Positions 1 through 11,263 of a DNA stretch of 26,179 nt are shown here, in pieces. The position numbers were made by a program, and so were the translations under genes. Under the pieces are notes generated by a model. The model made no database searches. It had not been told where the DNA came from and worked only from the letters and a program-made list of their open reading frames with translations. Each line of letters starts with the position of its first letter. Position 1 is the first letter of the stretch. The DNA is from Cerioporus squamosus (Eukaryota; Basidiomycota; Agaricomycetes; Polyporales; Polyporaceae), in contig JABYQS010000379.1 in the NCBI GenBank assembly GCA_022592435.1, positions 1 to 26,179 on the forward strand, given 5' to 3'.

Positions 1-1864
<1,864 letters not shown>

Positions 1865-2876
1865 TTCGTGGACGAGGACGAGTGCGGGGGCTGGATTAAT
1901 CGATGACGCTGTCGTTGTCGTTGGGCTTTTAACGAACGGACGATACGCGTATGTGAGGAGCTCGCTTGCTCGAAAGGTCTTCGGTTACTCGAGCGAGGAT
2001 GGATGATGTTCCAAAGTTGGCTCTTGCAATGGCCACAAGCAGGGATCTGGAGGTCTCGTGAACAGCGCGGGCAGTGTGAGTAGGGAACAAAAACCTAAAT
2101 GCGCTCTGCTTGACGTCGGACACCAATCGCACATCGGATGCAGTCAGCTATGACTGCAGGTCAGTTGAGCGTTCACAGAGGTAAAAACAGCTTGCTACTC
2201 ACGAAGATGGTCATGGGATGTTGACAGACAGCGAGTAGGATGTCGTAGCTTTCCAAGGAATGAGGTCGAGGTACGCATGAGACTGAACTGGCAAGCTAAC
2301 AACAAGATTAGTCGATCGCAGAGCGAACTCAAGCGTGCCAAGACCTCACTGAAGTCCCTTGCAGCCGATGTCAGTGAGAGGAGGTGGTATATAGTCATAT
2401 GCCATCAGTAGAGGAGCGGAGGAGAGGCGGAACAGGAGTCTCCGTCACCTGCGGGGTCCGGCACATGCGCGCGTGTGAGACTTCCGAGCATTTTTGGACG
2501 CAGAGGAAGAACACGCCGAAAAAGCTCGGTGCTCCCTCTGTATTCACATAGCGGTGGAGGGCCGCGTCATCCAGGCACGATTGACCTGCGCGTTGTGCAC
2601 CAAGGTCCTGGACAAGCCACAGTGAGGCGCATGTACCAGCTGGACCGGGAACAGGATACCTCTCGTCGCTGGAGTAAGTAAGAGGCGGATGACCGGGGAT
2701 CGGAGCGTGCAGAAACTTACCTCAATCCTGGCGCAGGGGGTAGTTCGTGGTGAATACAACTCGCACACTCTGTGACGCCTTCACTTTCGCGGTGGGTAGC
2801 ATGCATGATGACGCAAGGACAACAAGCAGCTTCGATTCTTTGGTTGTACACATCGGGTCCGTGATACTCCCTGCTC
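1865..2876. other. Intergenic region between the two xylanases
   Basis: About 1 kb holding the promoter and leader of copy 1 (higher part transcribed towards 1864) and the 3' flank of copy 2. Apart from the leader-intron-like block at 2154-2202 I recognise no gene. A TATATA run lies at 2388-2393, about 520 bp before the copy 1 ATG, too far for an obvious core promoter unless the transcript has a long leader. Confidence 0.5.
2154..2202 (-). promoter_or_regulatory. Candidate leader intron upstream of xylanase copy 1
   Basis: On the minus strand a 49-nt unit starts with GTGAGTAG and ends with CTGCAG. It is preceded by ATGACCATCTTC, whose ATG lies 350 bp before the xylanase ATG. An equivalent unit of 50 nt stands 354 bp before the ATG of copy 2, with the same acceptor context (GACTGCAG|TCA or GACCTGCAG|TCA). 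This suggests a spliced 5' UTR with a short upstream ORF, duplicated together with the gene. It could also be chance preservation of promoter sequence. No transcript evidence. Confidence 0.4.
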
Positions 2877-2987
2877 TCAAAATCCAGCCACGATACCATC
2901 GAAGGCTGGCTTCCTGACCAGGTTCTGTCGATCGCGCGATACGTCAATCAAATGACTATCTCAAGAGCATCCGCACTGACCTGGTCC

Positions 2988-2996
2988 CACGGAGTC
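2988..2996. repeat. Target-site duplication, 3' side of LINE
   Basis: The plus-strand word CACGGAGTC directly precedes the poly(T) tract. The same nine bases stand at the other end of the element. On the gene strand it reads GACTCCGTG and belongs to the T-P-W codons of the interrupted xylanase exon. Confidence 0.9.
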
Positions 2997-3022
2997 TTTT
3001 TTTTTTTTTTTTTTTTTTTTTT
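2997..3022 (-). repeat. Poly(A) tail of the LINE (26 A)
   Basis: An uninterrupted run of 26 T on the plus strand, equal to poly(A) at the 3' end of the minus-strand element. It abuts the target-site duplication. Long pure A tails decay quickly, so this supports recent insertion. Confidence 0.93.
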
Positions 3023-3226
3023 GGGTCTGAGGGTATATTCGTAGTGCTACGCTACACTACTACAATACTACATGCAGTGCTTGGACAGCCGTCTGCAACA
3101 AAAACTCGCGGGTTTTCGCAATGATCCCGCAAACATATCTACCGATTTCACTGAGGCGCGCGAGGAAGAGTGTGCGTTGGGATCGCCCTAACGTGCGAGT
3201 GACGAGTCACGACAGGCTGGCTCCCC

Positions 3227-5522
3227 CTAGGTATAATCCGGGATGTCCTCGAAGGACATGGCCGTCGGATTATCCTGGAGGAATTGCTGAATATCATAGA
3301 AAGGGTCGAGAGACTCCAGGAGGTCCTCGACCGAGCAATAGCGGTACTTGCGTGTGTAGTAACTGCAGCGGAACAGGACGTGCTCGCGCGTGTGGTAGGC
3401 TGGTGCGCCCGAGTGCAGTATGCACATCGTCGGTTCTTGATGGCGGCTCCTAAATCTGTCGCGATACTGGCCAGTAGGGGCGTGGTTGGTGATGCAGCGT
3501 ATAACTCGAGCGGTGAGAGAGGGTGGACCTCCAACTCGTTTGAGTGGGAAGGTGCCTGAGTGCCGGAAGCGTCTGAACGCCGGATGCCGCAGATGATAGC
3601 GGCCCCAATACTTGCGTGGGTCCGCATCAGCCATGCGCTGCCACTCAGAGATCGCATCCTCAGTGATGAGGCTCTTGGCGTATGCGTGTGATGTAGGGAA
3701 GGGACCAGAGGGAATCTCCTCTGGGAACTGCGCAGTGTGTCGTACATCGGCATCCACGGCTTCGTTCTCGGCTACGCCGACGTGCGACGGACAGTAGTGG
3801 AGGTAAAGGTGGTTATCGGGGTGTCGTTCGAACCAGTCGCGCAGAGTGCGGCAGGTAGCGACAGGCGCTTCCCGGCCGCCGGCTGTGTCGATCATGCTCG
3901 ACAGGGCGTTCTCACTATCGGAGAATATGTGGACATGGTGGTAGTTCTTGAGGTAGGCGAACCCGACTGCCATGGACAGGGCCATCCTTTCGCAATCAAA
4001 CGAAAAGGCCTTCCCTGTATAGACAGACCGTGAGCGTAGGAGCCGTCCGAGATGATAGGCGCGGTACCCGGCCGCTGAGTCGTCCTGTTCATTGACGTTC
4101 GGCACGAAGGAGCTGCCATCTGTGAAGATGACAAGAGCGTCTGGATCAGCATGCGCGCTCTGAATGCGAGGTGAGAGATCGTTAGCGATCCATGCCATAA
4201 GTGCATCGCGGTCCTTCTTCTTTGGGTGTTCGAGGAAGCACGTAATGCGATCTGCAAACAGATCCTTCACGCGCATTCCGGGTTGGCACTCGTCGTCAAG
4301 CGGATTGAAGGTCTCGGTGATAAGTGGTTTTCCGCGAGGGAATGCTTGGGAGAGGGGGATGTCGAGCACTGGCTTGCATGGGTCTGGGAGGAAGCGGATG
4401 TAGGGAGCATGTGGTGAGCGTCCAAAGATTGATGGAAATGCCGAACGTAGGGGATGGGAGTCGGGTAGCGTATGGATGCGCAGGAAGAAGCGTTCCTGGA
4501 GTTTCTTGCAATGAAGATGAATTGGCATGATGCCGGCGAATGAGTGGAGTGCGCCAGTAGGTGTCGTGCGAAATGCGCCAGTAATCCATCGCAAGGCACG
4601 ATTCTGAGCAGTGGCCAGCGGCTGTATGAGGTGCTTGATGCCGCGCAATCGGAACCAAGCTGGTGCGCCGTACGTGAGGAGAGGTTGAACACAAGAGATG
4701 TACAGAGTGCGACGTTGGATGGGTGATAGACCACGGACTGAGTTGCCGAGCATGAGCATGGCGTTCACTGTAGTGACCGCGCGTTCCGCAAAGTAGGAGA
4801 TGTGGGCCCGGAATGTGAGTCGAGGGTCGAGGCGGAATCCAAGGTATCGCCACACTTGGCTCGGCTGAATGACGATGTTAGGGTCCAGTTGGACAGGGAG
4901 AGGGGCCTGCGAGTGCGATAGTCGTGCAGAGATAAAGTGCATGAGATCGCTCTTCTCGGGCTCGATGATGAGCCCAAGCCGAGCGAGAACCTGGGTGGTG
5001 TCCCGGTAGCGTGCTCTGAGCAAGGTGCAATTGTCGGCGACTGACCGAGTGGTAGCGATCCACAAACCATCATCTACATAAAACTGGAGGGCGGTCTGGG
5101 AGCGGGTAGTAGAGATGGGGAAGAGTATGTGAAGGGCGGGTGCAATATAGATGTTGGTCAGGATTGGCGAAAGTGCAGATCCTTGACCAGCACCGACTGC
5201 CGGAAGGTCGAACCATGGTGACACAGCTTTGCCCCAGCGGAAGCAAGACTGTCGGCCGCCCAGGTAGTGACGGAAGAACTTCACAAGTGACGGTGCAAAA
5301 CCGTAGCGACTGAGGATGCGGCAGAGAAGGTCGTGGTTCATTGACGGGAAAAACTGCGAAACATCGAAGGCCAAGCACGAGGTGACAAGGCCGTGCTTCC
5401 ATCCTGCACGGATGTGAGTGACGAGACAAGTGGCGGCGTCGACGGTACTATGAGCTTTAGTGCCTCCAAACTGGTTGGGGTGGAGTATACCGAACTTCTG
5501 GCACTCGTAGTGCAGGCGTTCG
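3227..5522 (-). CDS. LINE ORF2-like reverse transcriptase / RNase H, 5'-partial
   Basis: Encodes the polymerase part of the LINE, which copies its RNA into the genome. The open frame enters from xylanase exon sequence, so there is no start of its own; about 764 element residues follow. Numbering from an in-frame ATG at 5590, the parts are: RT block with HPNQFGG (about 38), motif A FDVSQFF (75-81), motif B GQGSALSP (135-142), catalytic YVDD (171-174), GLIIEPEKS motif D, and WRYLGF motif E (248). The RNase H domain follows with Asp491 in FTDGSS, Glu534 in CERMAL, Asp558 in FSDSEN, and Asp613 or Asp615 in the ENEAVDADV segment. A Cys/His-rich segment (CILHSG..HTREHVLFRC) lies near residue 740. 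All catalytic residues visible are present. The apurinic endonuclease domain and RT N-terminus are absent, so it is unlikely to be autonomous. Confidence 0.92.
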
Positions 5523-5531
5523 CACGGAGTC
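5523..5531. repeat. Target-site duplication, 5' side of LINE
   Basis: Second copy of CACGGAGTC (plus strand), inside the xylanase exon whose upstream part encodes FVPSTFPGQGAATP. It pairs with 2988-2996 and fixes the 5' junction of the truncated LINE at 5522. Confidence 0.9.
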
Positions 5532-6282
5532 GCCGCGCCTTGTCCTGGGAAGGTGCTCGGAACGAAGGAGAACTGGTCACGAAGCGTCAAACTCGAACGT
5601 CAGCAACCGTCAGTTCGCGACAAAACGATAGGTGCGAACCCTGTCCGTGAAATCCCAGATGGTGATCCCGACGCACTGCGGGACAGCCTGGCACGCCGCG
5701 ACGACAGTCTGGAAGTCCTTCTTCTGCTGCTCAAGCAGTGCCGCGGTCTCCGGGAGCGTCATGCGCACGTCGAGCTCAGTAATCGCGACCTCGACGCCGA
5801 GTGCAGCGAACTCCTGCATGTTCTGGACGAGGGTCGTCGGAACTTGCCCGACGATGAAGTGCGACTGCAGGCCGATGCCGTCGATTGGGACGCCTTGGGA
5901 CTTGAGGGACCTGATCAGGTTCTTCATCGCTGTGGCCTTGGCACCTGAGAATGGAACCAGCCCACGTGGGTACCTAATCTGCAGATGCGTACTAGCGGAT
6001 AGACGTACCGATGCCTTCGATGTTGAAGTCGTTGATGTAGACCTTCGCGTTCGGATCTGCAGCCTTCGCAGCACGAAGCGCTGTGGCGATGTAGCCCTGG
6101 CCAAGCGTGTTGAAGAACACATCCTGACGGAACGACCCGTCGTCGTTGAGCGGCTCTGGAGATGATGGTGTCAGTATGTACTCTGGACAACACGAACTCA
6201 CTACCAACCATTGACGACGTCCCAGCTGACTAGAATTGGCTGTCAGTCCGCCAACCTTGCAATGCAAGAATTTATCACGTAC

Positions 6283-6284
6283 GA
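6283..6284 (-). other. Candidate 2-nt microexon (TC) of xylanase copy 2
   Basis: Equivalent to the 2-nt exon of copy 1. It is flanked by a 53-nt intron (6337-6285: donor GTATGT, branch CTAAT, acceptor TTTAG) and another 53-nt intron (6282-6230: donor GTACGT, branch CTGAC, acceptor CTAG). The word AG|TY|GTACGTGA is kept in both copies although the surrounding intron sequence has diverged. Here the spliced codons read V-L-S-WDVVNE instead of V-Y-S. Confidence 0.65.
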
Positions 6285-6923
6285 CTAAAGAAAAGTCATT
6301 AGAGATGAACAGTGGGCCCTAGCGAACGTGGACATACACTCGTCCCTTGTAATGTCCAACGAGGGTGCTACAGTGGGTTTGGATGATGGACGTCAGCGTC
6401 GCAGCATTGAAGTTGCCTGCTGTCACCCAGCTCGGAAGCTGCTGGTGCCACACGCAGTTGTGACCTACGAACTCGACCTTAGCCACCAACGGGCCAGTCA
6501 AATGCGGATATCATACCTCTGAGAAGCTGTCCGTTCCGCTGCGCCAGGTTGGCGATCACGTCGCCGTTTGTGAAGGTGAACACGCCCCGCGAGGGCTCCG
6601 TCGCGTCCTGCAGAGAGATTCAGCCACATAGGCCATAGGCGGTGAGCGGTGAAAACGGAACTCACCCATTTCATGCTGTTCGCTGCTGTGATCTGGCCAA
6701 ACATCTGATTGTTGTCGAGAATGGCGGTGTAGGCGGTAGTCGTCAGCTCGGGGTTGTCGGTCGCCGTGCCGAGATAGAGCTTTCCCGCCTGCCTCGCGAC
6801 GGCGTGCAAACCAGCGACGTTCGCAGTCGACCCCGGAAGGGTGGCCTCGATGGACGGAGTAGCGGGTGCCGCAGCCGCGGACATCACCCATATGAGAGCA
6901 GCCAAGGATGCGGTGGTCTTCAT

Positions 6924-8175
6924 GATGGCGAGGAGGTGTTGGCTGCGAGAGACCGGGCGAGGTACAATGTAGCGTTGGTTCGCTGCGCTCTTTATGAGAG
7001 CACAAAATGACTAGAAATGACCGTACGAGGCCAATGTTCCCGAACATGTTCGTTGGCTGAGCTGCCTGAGCATTCACCGAGCGTTGGGTACGACAGCTTG
7101 TATGAATGTCTCGAGAGGTCCCGTGCGTGACAGGCCGCGTGGGTGGGTAGAACAGAACCGAAAACTGCCGGAATGAGCGTTGTTACCCTGCAGCACTGCG
7201 GAGACAGTTGCTCGTGACTGCAGTCCAGGTGAGCGGTCATTGAGCTGGGCATGATGTTGGTACTCACCCAGGATCATGGGGTGTAGCTATGAGTGCAACG
7301 AGCCGCTACTACACACGTCGACGAATTTTGCTATGAAGATAACCTTGAGGGTGCGTTGCAACATCGTGAGGTGGCAAACTTACCACAGTTATTCAGGTAA
7401 GTCCTACTTCATGCACATAGCACTAGGTCGACAGTAACTCGACTTCTGCAGGGAGAGCGCACTCCACAACCGACGAATTCAGAGCAGTACGACGTCGCGC
7501 CGTTTGCAAGAGGTTGGGAGGACACGTGTGTTGGGTTAAGCTTTCTCGGTACACCCGGAGGACGGATGGGCCATGTTGGAATTCTCGCACCATGCGCATC
7601 CCGCATCGTGCCCATGAACGCTATTCCAGGCACGATTCCCGCAGCAGGACGTGCGGACGGAGCTCACGCAGTGCAGGAAAACGGCGCATGATCGGCCCGG
7701 CCGAAGTACAGCTGTCGCAAAGTGTGTATCAGTAAAGGTGCTATATGTAGAGCTGTTTGTAAGTCGTACCTTTGCTTTCCGTTCTACGTGTCACAGCCGA
7801 TCGAGAGTGTGGGCTGCGTACCTAGGCCCAACACAAGCCATGGGAAGGCTCCCATAGTTCCTGTGCGGGGCTACATGGTGGTAAGTGTATAAGTTCCGCC
7901 GTACAGACGCAGCACGCACGACTCTCTGTCAGCGGTGGTGCTGCGGCCGTGGTCGTGGTGGTCGTGGTCCAGTAGGCTTGAGTCCCGCGCCTAAAGCTGC
8001 CGGGACTTGCCGCGCCTTGGCCGAGCTGTCCGAAGCACCCACTCCTAGGTCCCTCATGCGAGTCAGCGGCATATATACGGTAGGGAACGTAACGATACAA
8101 AGGAATTAGTGTGCAGTGAGTACTACAGCGTCCGAAGGAGTAAGTAAAATCAACGCAGAGCGATACCCTGTCCAA
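6924..8175. other. Upstream region of xylanase copy 2, otherwise empty
   Basis: The proximal 350 bp is the promoter/leader of copy 2 and is alignable with the leader of copy 1. For example, a block near 7110-7165 resembles 2055-2110. A CATAAAG box lies near 6990-6996 on the minus strand, about 70 bp before the ATG. From about 7280 to 8175, which also includes the 3' flank of the aspartic protease, I recognise no gene. A short GTGGTCGTGG-type low-complexity run is at 7931-7970. Confidence 0.45.
7218..7267 (-). promoter_or_regulatory. Candidate leader intron upstream of xylanase copy 2
   Basis: A 50-nt unit on the minus strand starting GTGAGTACC and ending GGACTGCAG, preceded by ATGATCCTGG. 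Its position (ATG 354 bp before the xylanase ATG), size and end signals match the unit upstream of copy 1. The most economical reading is a spliced 5' UTR with a very short upstream ORF shared by both genes. Confidence 0.4.
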
Positions 8176-10031
8176 TCAGTGGTCGCTATACCTCGCCGAC
8201 GAGCCGCTCTCCGGGTCATTATCCACGGGCTCCTTGAAGCGGACGGGCGTGTAGCGCGATCCGAGGTCCCTGCCCTTGCCCTTCACCCCGCGCACACACA
8301 TGGTTAGCGTGACAGCGAAGATGAGCACTCCGACGAACAGGTTCGCGCCGAGCAGCGCGAGCGCGACAACTCCCCACTTCTTCCCGAGACCGCCGTTGGA
8401 CGAGCCGCCGTCTTCGCTGTCCTCAGCAAATGCGCCCCGGACGGCGCCGTTGTCTACAGAGTCTGTGCTGGTCGCGTTGGCCTGGCCGGTGGCAGAAGGG
8501 CTGAGCGGCGCTTTGACGAAGACCGAGGGTTCGATCGTGGGCGGGAGTGCCGCGAGCTGCTCCGCGCGGCCCTCCTTGAACTCGTCCATGGCGGAGTGTG
8601 GGTCGACCGTGGAAACCATCTGGACGAATGGGGTGCCCGTGGTGTGGTTCGTGGGGTTGTAGTCACCATAATCGAACCTGCGATGCGGAAGAGGAGCTGT
8701 CAGATGGCTGCGAGCGCGTGCTCGCGAGGGATTGGTACTCACGATGCGTAGACGCTGCGCAGGAAGGCGTCGCCGAGGATGAGGTCGAACCCGACGAACT
8801 GGGTCGGGTCGAGCGCAAGGTACTGGTACGTGGCGACGCAGATGGTGACGTTCTTGTCCGTGCCGTTCTCCAGGATTGGGATCACCTGGGGGAGTGTGAG
8901 GTCTAGAGGGTGGACAGGGTACTCTTTTCCGCTGTTGAACGTCGTTCGTCAATACGTCAGCGCGAATCGCATCATGATGACACGTACCCGAAAACGAAGG
9001 AGAGATCCGTGCTGGAATTGCAAGGAATAATCCAGCTGTTGATGATCGGAGATGTCCAGAAGACAGCACCGGGAATCTTGCTGTAGATAGCGTCAACCGC
9101 CGCCGGTGGGAGGGGCGGGAGTGAGAATCCGGTGTCGAGGGCAGCGACGACCTTGCCCTGGGGAACGCCCGAGACGGAAGACTTGTTGAACGTGAACGCG
9201 TTGCCGTCGATGTGCATCTCGTCGAGCACAAGACTCCAGTGCTCAGGGCTGACGCGAGGTAGTTTGGGAGCCTCTGCGACATCTTCGTAGCCTGTCTCGT
9301 GAGCGCTGATGATGAACGTGCCGGTGCTGACGTCGTTCGGGCCATCAACGCGGCCGAGTTGAACGTCAAAGTTGTTCGGGACGGTGGTATTCATCGCGAA
9401 GATGTTGGTGATGAAAGCCCTACCGAGCTGTTCCGCCGCCTCCGAACCCCAGGCCATCTGAATAATGCTGGCGATATTTGCGTTGTCGAAGGCCATGCCA
9501 AGGATGCCTTGTGCCGCAGAAGGCGTACCCGTGACCTGATGCAAATGAGTGAACGGAGTTACTGCACGGTGAGCATAGAAACATACCTCCGTCGCGTCGA
9601 TGAAGACTTGTGAAGGGACAACATAATCGCCAACCTTGAGCTCCGCAAATGCAAGCTTTCCCTCCACCTGCCCGAGGCCGTAGACCACGGCAGCATCAAG
9701 TGAGGTGGTGTTGGTCAACTTGATATCTTTTCCTCTCGCGTCGACCCAAAGATCCGTGGATCCGGTATCGAGGAGTACTGTGAACTCTGGAGCATAGCTG
9801 TCAGGATATCGAAGCGTACGACCAACGATGACAGGACGAACCTTCCCCGCCGAGCGTGATGTTGACGAGATACTGAAGGCCGTCCGCGGTGGTGACCCCA
9901 ATGTCATTGCTGTTCATGCCATATTGCGAGACGGTGAAACCGGACCCGGACCACTGACTAGAAACTAGTGTAGAGTATGCGATGAAAGAAAAGAAAAGTT
10001 CAAGAAGGGGAAGAACGGAACGGAGGAACAT
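8176..10031 (-). CDS. A1-family (pepsin-like) aspartic protease with C-terminal membrane anchor
   Basis: Predicted secretory-pathway aspartic endopeptidase held at the membrane. Five exons were assembled: 10031-9842, 9786-9587, 9535-8988, 8931-8743, 8677-8176, giving 1629 nt and 542 residues. Residues 1 to about 25 are a signal peptide ending near VSSQ. The first catalytic Asp is Asp70 in VLLDTGSTDLWV. The second is Asp264 in VVAALDTGFSLPPLP. ILGMAF (141-146) and FDLILGDAFLRSVY near the end of the fold are typical of the family. A low-complexity segment rich in Ser, Gly and Asp follows. A membrane helix runs from about 477 to 504 (WGVVALALLGANLF...), with a 38-residue tail that starts out basic on the cytoplasmic side. 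The fourth residue of the second active-site motif is Phe where Thr or Ser is usual. Introns are 47-65 nt. The family call is firm; the substrate is unknown. Confidence 0.92.
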
Positions 10032-10780
10032 CGTCGCCGCGATATGGTAGACGACGGATCCGGATCCTCACCCTATATACGATACGTCTGGCCTGAGGGC
10101 TATGATGGCAATACCGCGTTCTGAAACCCGGAGACCGATTTTGACATCGCATGAAGAGCTTTGAGTACTGCCGCGAGCGTCGCGTTCATCACCAAATGGT
10201 ATAACATCCATTGAGCGTCCGGATAGAGGAGCATGTATGAGCGCGAGTGCAACGAGGGTGCATGATGCTTGTGGCGTGACCAGGGCAATGATCTGCCCGA
10301 GCCTGCTGACGCTAACGCTTTGCATCTCGGAGGTGCTAACTGGGCGCTGGGCAGCACCGCTTGGCCTTCAGGAGAAGATTTGCGGATGGAATGGGGATGT
10401 GCCGTCGCAACGCAGTGCAGGTCCTGATGGAAAGCGATGTGGACGGTTAGTCACGATCGGCGTTGGTACGAATCGGATGGCATTGCAATACCTGCCTATG
10501 ATCTCGTCACCCCACACTGACCGTGTTGTCACCGTCGACCAGCTACAACCGCTACCGTCCGGCAATATCGTAGTCAGCGAGACTCCAAGCCAAGCTCCGT
10601 CTGAGGAGTGCTAGGGTGAATTCAACTCAGTTCAGCTTGACGGTGGTCAAGTTACAAGGCCCCCATTGGGTCTACCGATAATAAGCTTCATTAGCACTGA
10701 GCAGCAACAGCCATATCTCGTAGAGTAAAAGGGGATGAGGAAGGAAGTACTGGAAAGACTCGAACTGGAGGGAGGAGGGC
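10032..10780. other. Upstream flank of the aspartic protease, no gene seen
   Basis: Contains the protease core promoter at its left edge. Beyond about 10100 no domain, convincing splice structure or RNA gene was found in either strand. The short open frames look like chance frames in GC-rich DNA. Confidence 0.45.
10074..10079 (-). promoter_or_regulatory. TATA box of the aspartic protease gene
   Basis: The minus strand reads CGTATATAGGG, with TATATA 43-48 bp before the ATG. This is the only canonical TATA near the start and implies a very short 5' UTR. Confidence 0.6.
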
Positions 10781-11263
10781 CCTACAGCGCTTTTCACACC
10801 ACTTGTCGTTTGGCGCCGCGCGGCGCGGGACGCCACCACCTGCGCTCTGCCCTTGACCGCCTCCACTTGAAACTTCGAACGACGATTCTCCTCTCCCGTT
10901 CATCCTTTTGCCTTACTTCTTCTTGCTGTTCACTCTGCTTGGCCACGCGCATCTAATGATACCCATATTGCGAGGATTTAACCGCAGCGACGCATCAACT
11001 TGGCTCGACCGCGTTTTCAGCCACCACCGACCTCGACCGACGATATCTCGGAAACTTATGCACAAACCAGCGTCGAGATTCTAATGCAGAGCTTCTCTAG
11101 CCCCTTTGCAGCTAGCGTAAGGCGAATTTTGTCTGGTCCTCAACCGTCAGTACCACTTCCGCACACCCCGCGCGCCGCTATCATGGGACTCGCTACTAGG
11201 AGGGTATAGGAGGGCTCTAGGACGTCAGAAATGACACGAGAGGGCTGAGAGGAGGTTGTTGGG
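10781..11263 (+). repeat. Left arm of a large inverted repeat
   Basis: About 483 bp that match the reverse complement of 11880-12364. From 10781 to about 11190 I count roughly seven mismatches and no gap, about 98% identity. The remaining 70 bp are more diverged and contain a gap of a few bases. The outer end reads CCTACAGCGCTTTTCACACC. The arm carries an open frame (SSPFAASVRRILSGPQPSVP) that stops at 11209, earlier than its counterpart in the right arm. Confidence 0.9.

Larger units (their letters stand above)
2997..5522 (-). mobile_element. 5'-truncated non-LTR retrotransposon (LINE) with RT and RNase H
   Basis: A 2526-bp insertion in the minus orientation inside the seventh large exon of xylanase copy 2. 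Its limits are exact. The 3' end is a poly(A) tail of 26 A (2997-3022 as T on plus), and both flanks carry the 9-bp word CACGGAGTC. Removing the element and one copy of the word restores an exon of 57 nt, the same as in the intact paralogue. The 5' end is truncated: the endonuclease and the first RT blocks are missing, as is usual for incomplete target-primed reverse transcription. A 3' UTR of about 200 bp lies between the ORF stop and the poly(A). RT plus C-terminal RNase H points to the Tad/I-type branch of LINEs, but the clade was not tested. The uninterrupted ORF, pure poly(A) and perfect duplication indicate a young insertion. Confidence 0.94.
2877..6923 (-). pseudogene. GH10 endo-1,4-beta-xylanase, copy 2, interrupted by a LINE
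   Basis: Tandem paralogue of the intact xylanase. Exons on the minus strand are 6923-6666, 6607-6517, 6464-6338, 6284-6283, 6229-6209, 6155-6009, 5944-5640, then 5572-5523 joined to 2987-2981 across the insertion, and 2924-2877. Every exon length equals that of copy 1 (258, 91, 127, 2, 21, 147, 305, 57, 48 nt), so the gene before insertion encoded 351 residues. The signal peptide (MKTTASLAALIWVMSAAAA), acid/base WDVVNE and nucleophile ITELDVRM are intact and no frameshift is seen. A LINE inserted after codons for GQGAATP separates the last 18 residues. The donor of intron 5 reads GTTGGT rather than GTAAGT. All catalytic residues lie upstream of the break, so a transcript could still encode most of the barrel, but the C-terminal strand and helix would be replaced by LINE sequence. 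Confidence 0.92.

Noticed and set aside
7931..7970. GTGGTCGTGG-type tandem words
   Set aside because: Too short and irregular to be a minisatellite; ordinary low complexity.
7822..8175. 117-residue open frame on minus directly downstream of the protease
   Set aside because: Contains a low-complexity Thr/Ala run from the GTGG tract and shows no domain; most likely 3' flank of the protease gene.
10745..10775. tRNA B-box-like word GTTCGAGTC on minus
   Set aside because: The flanking bases cannot form the T stem, and no acceptor or anticodon arm can be drawn around it.
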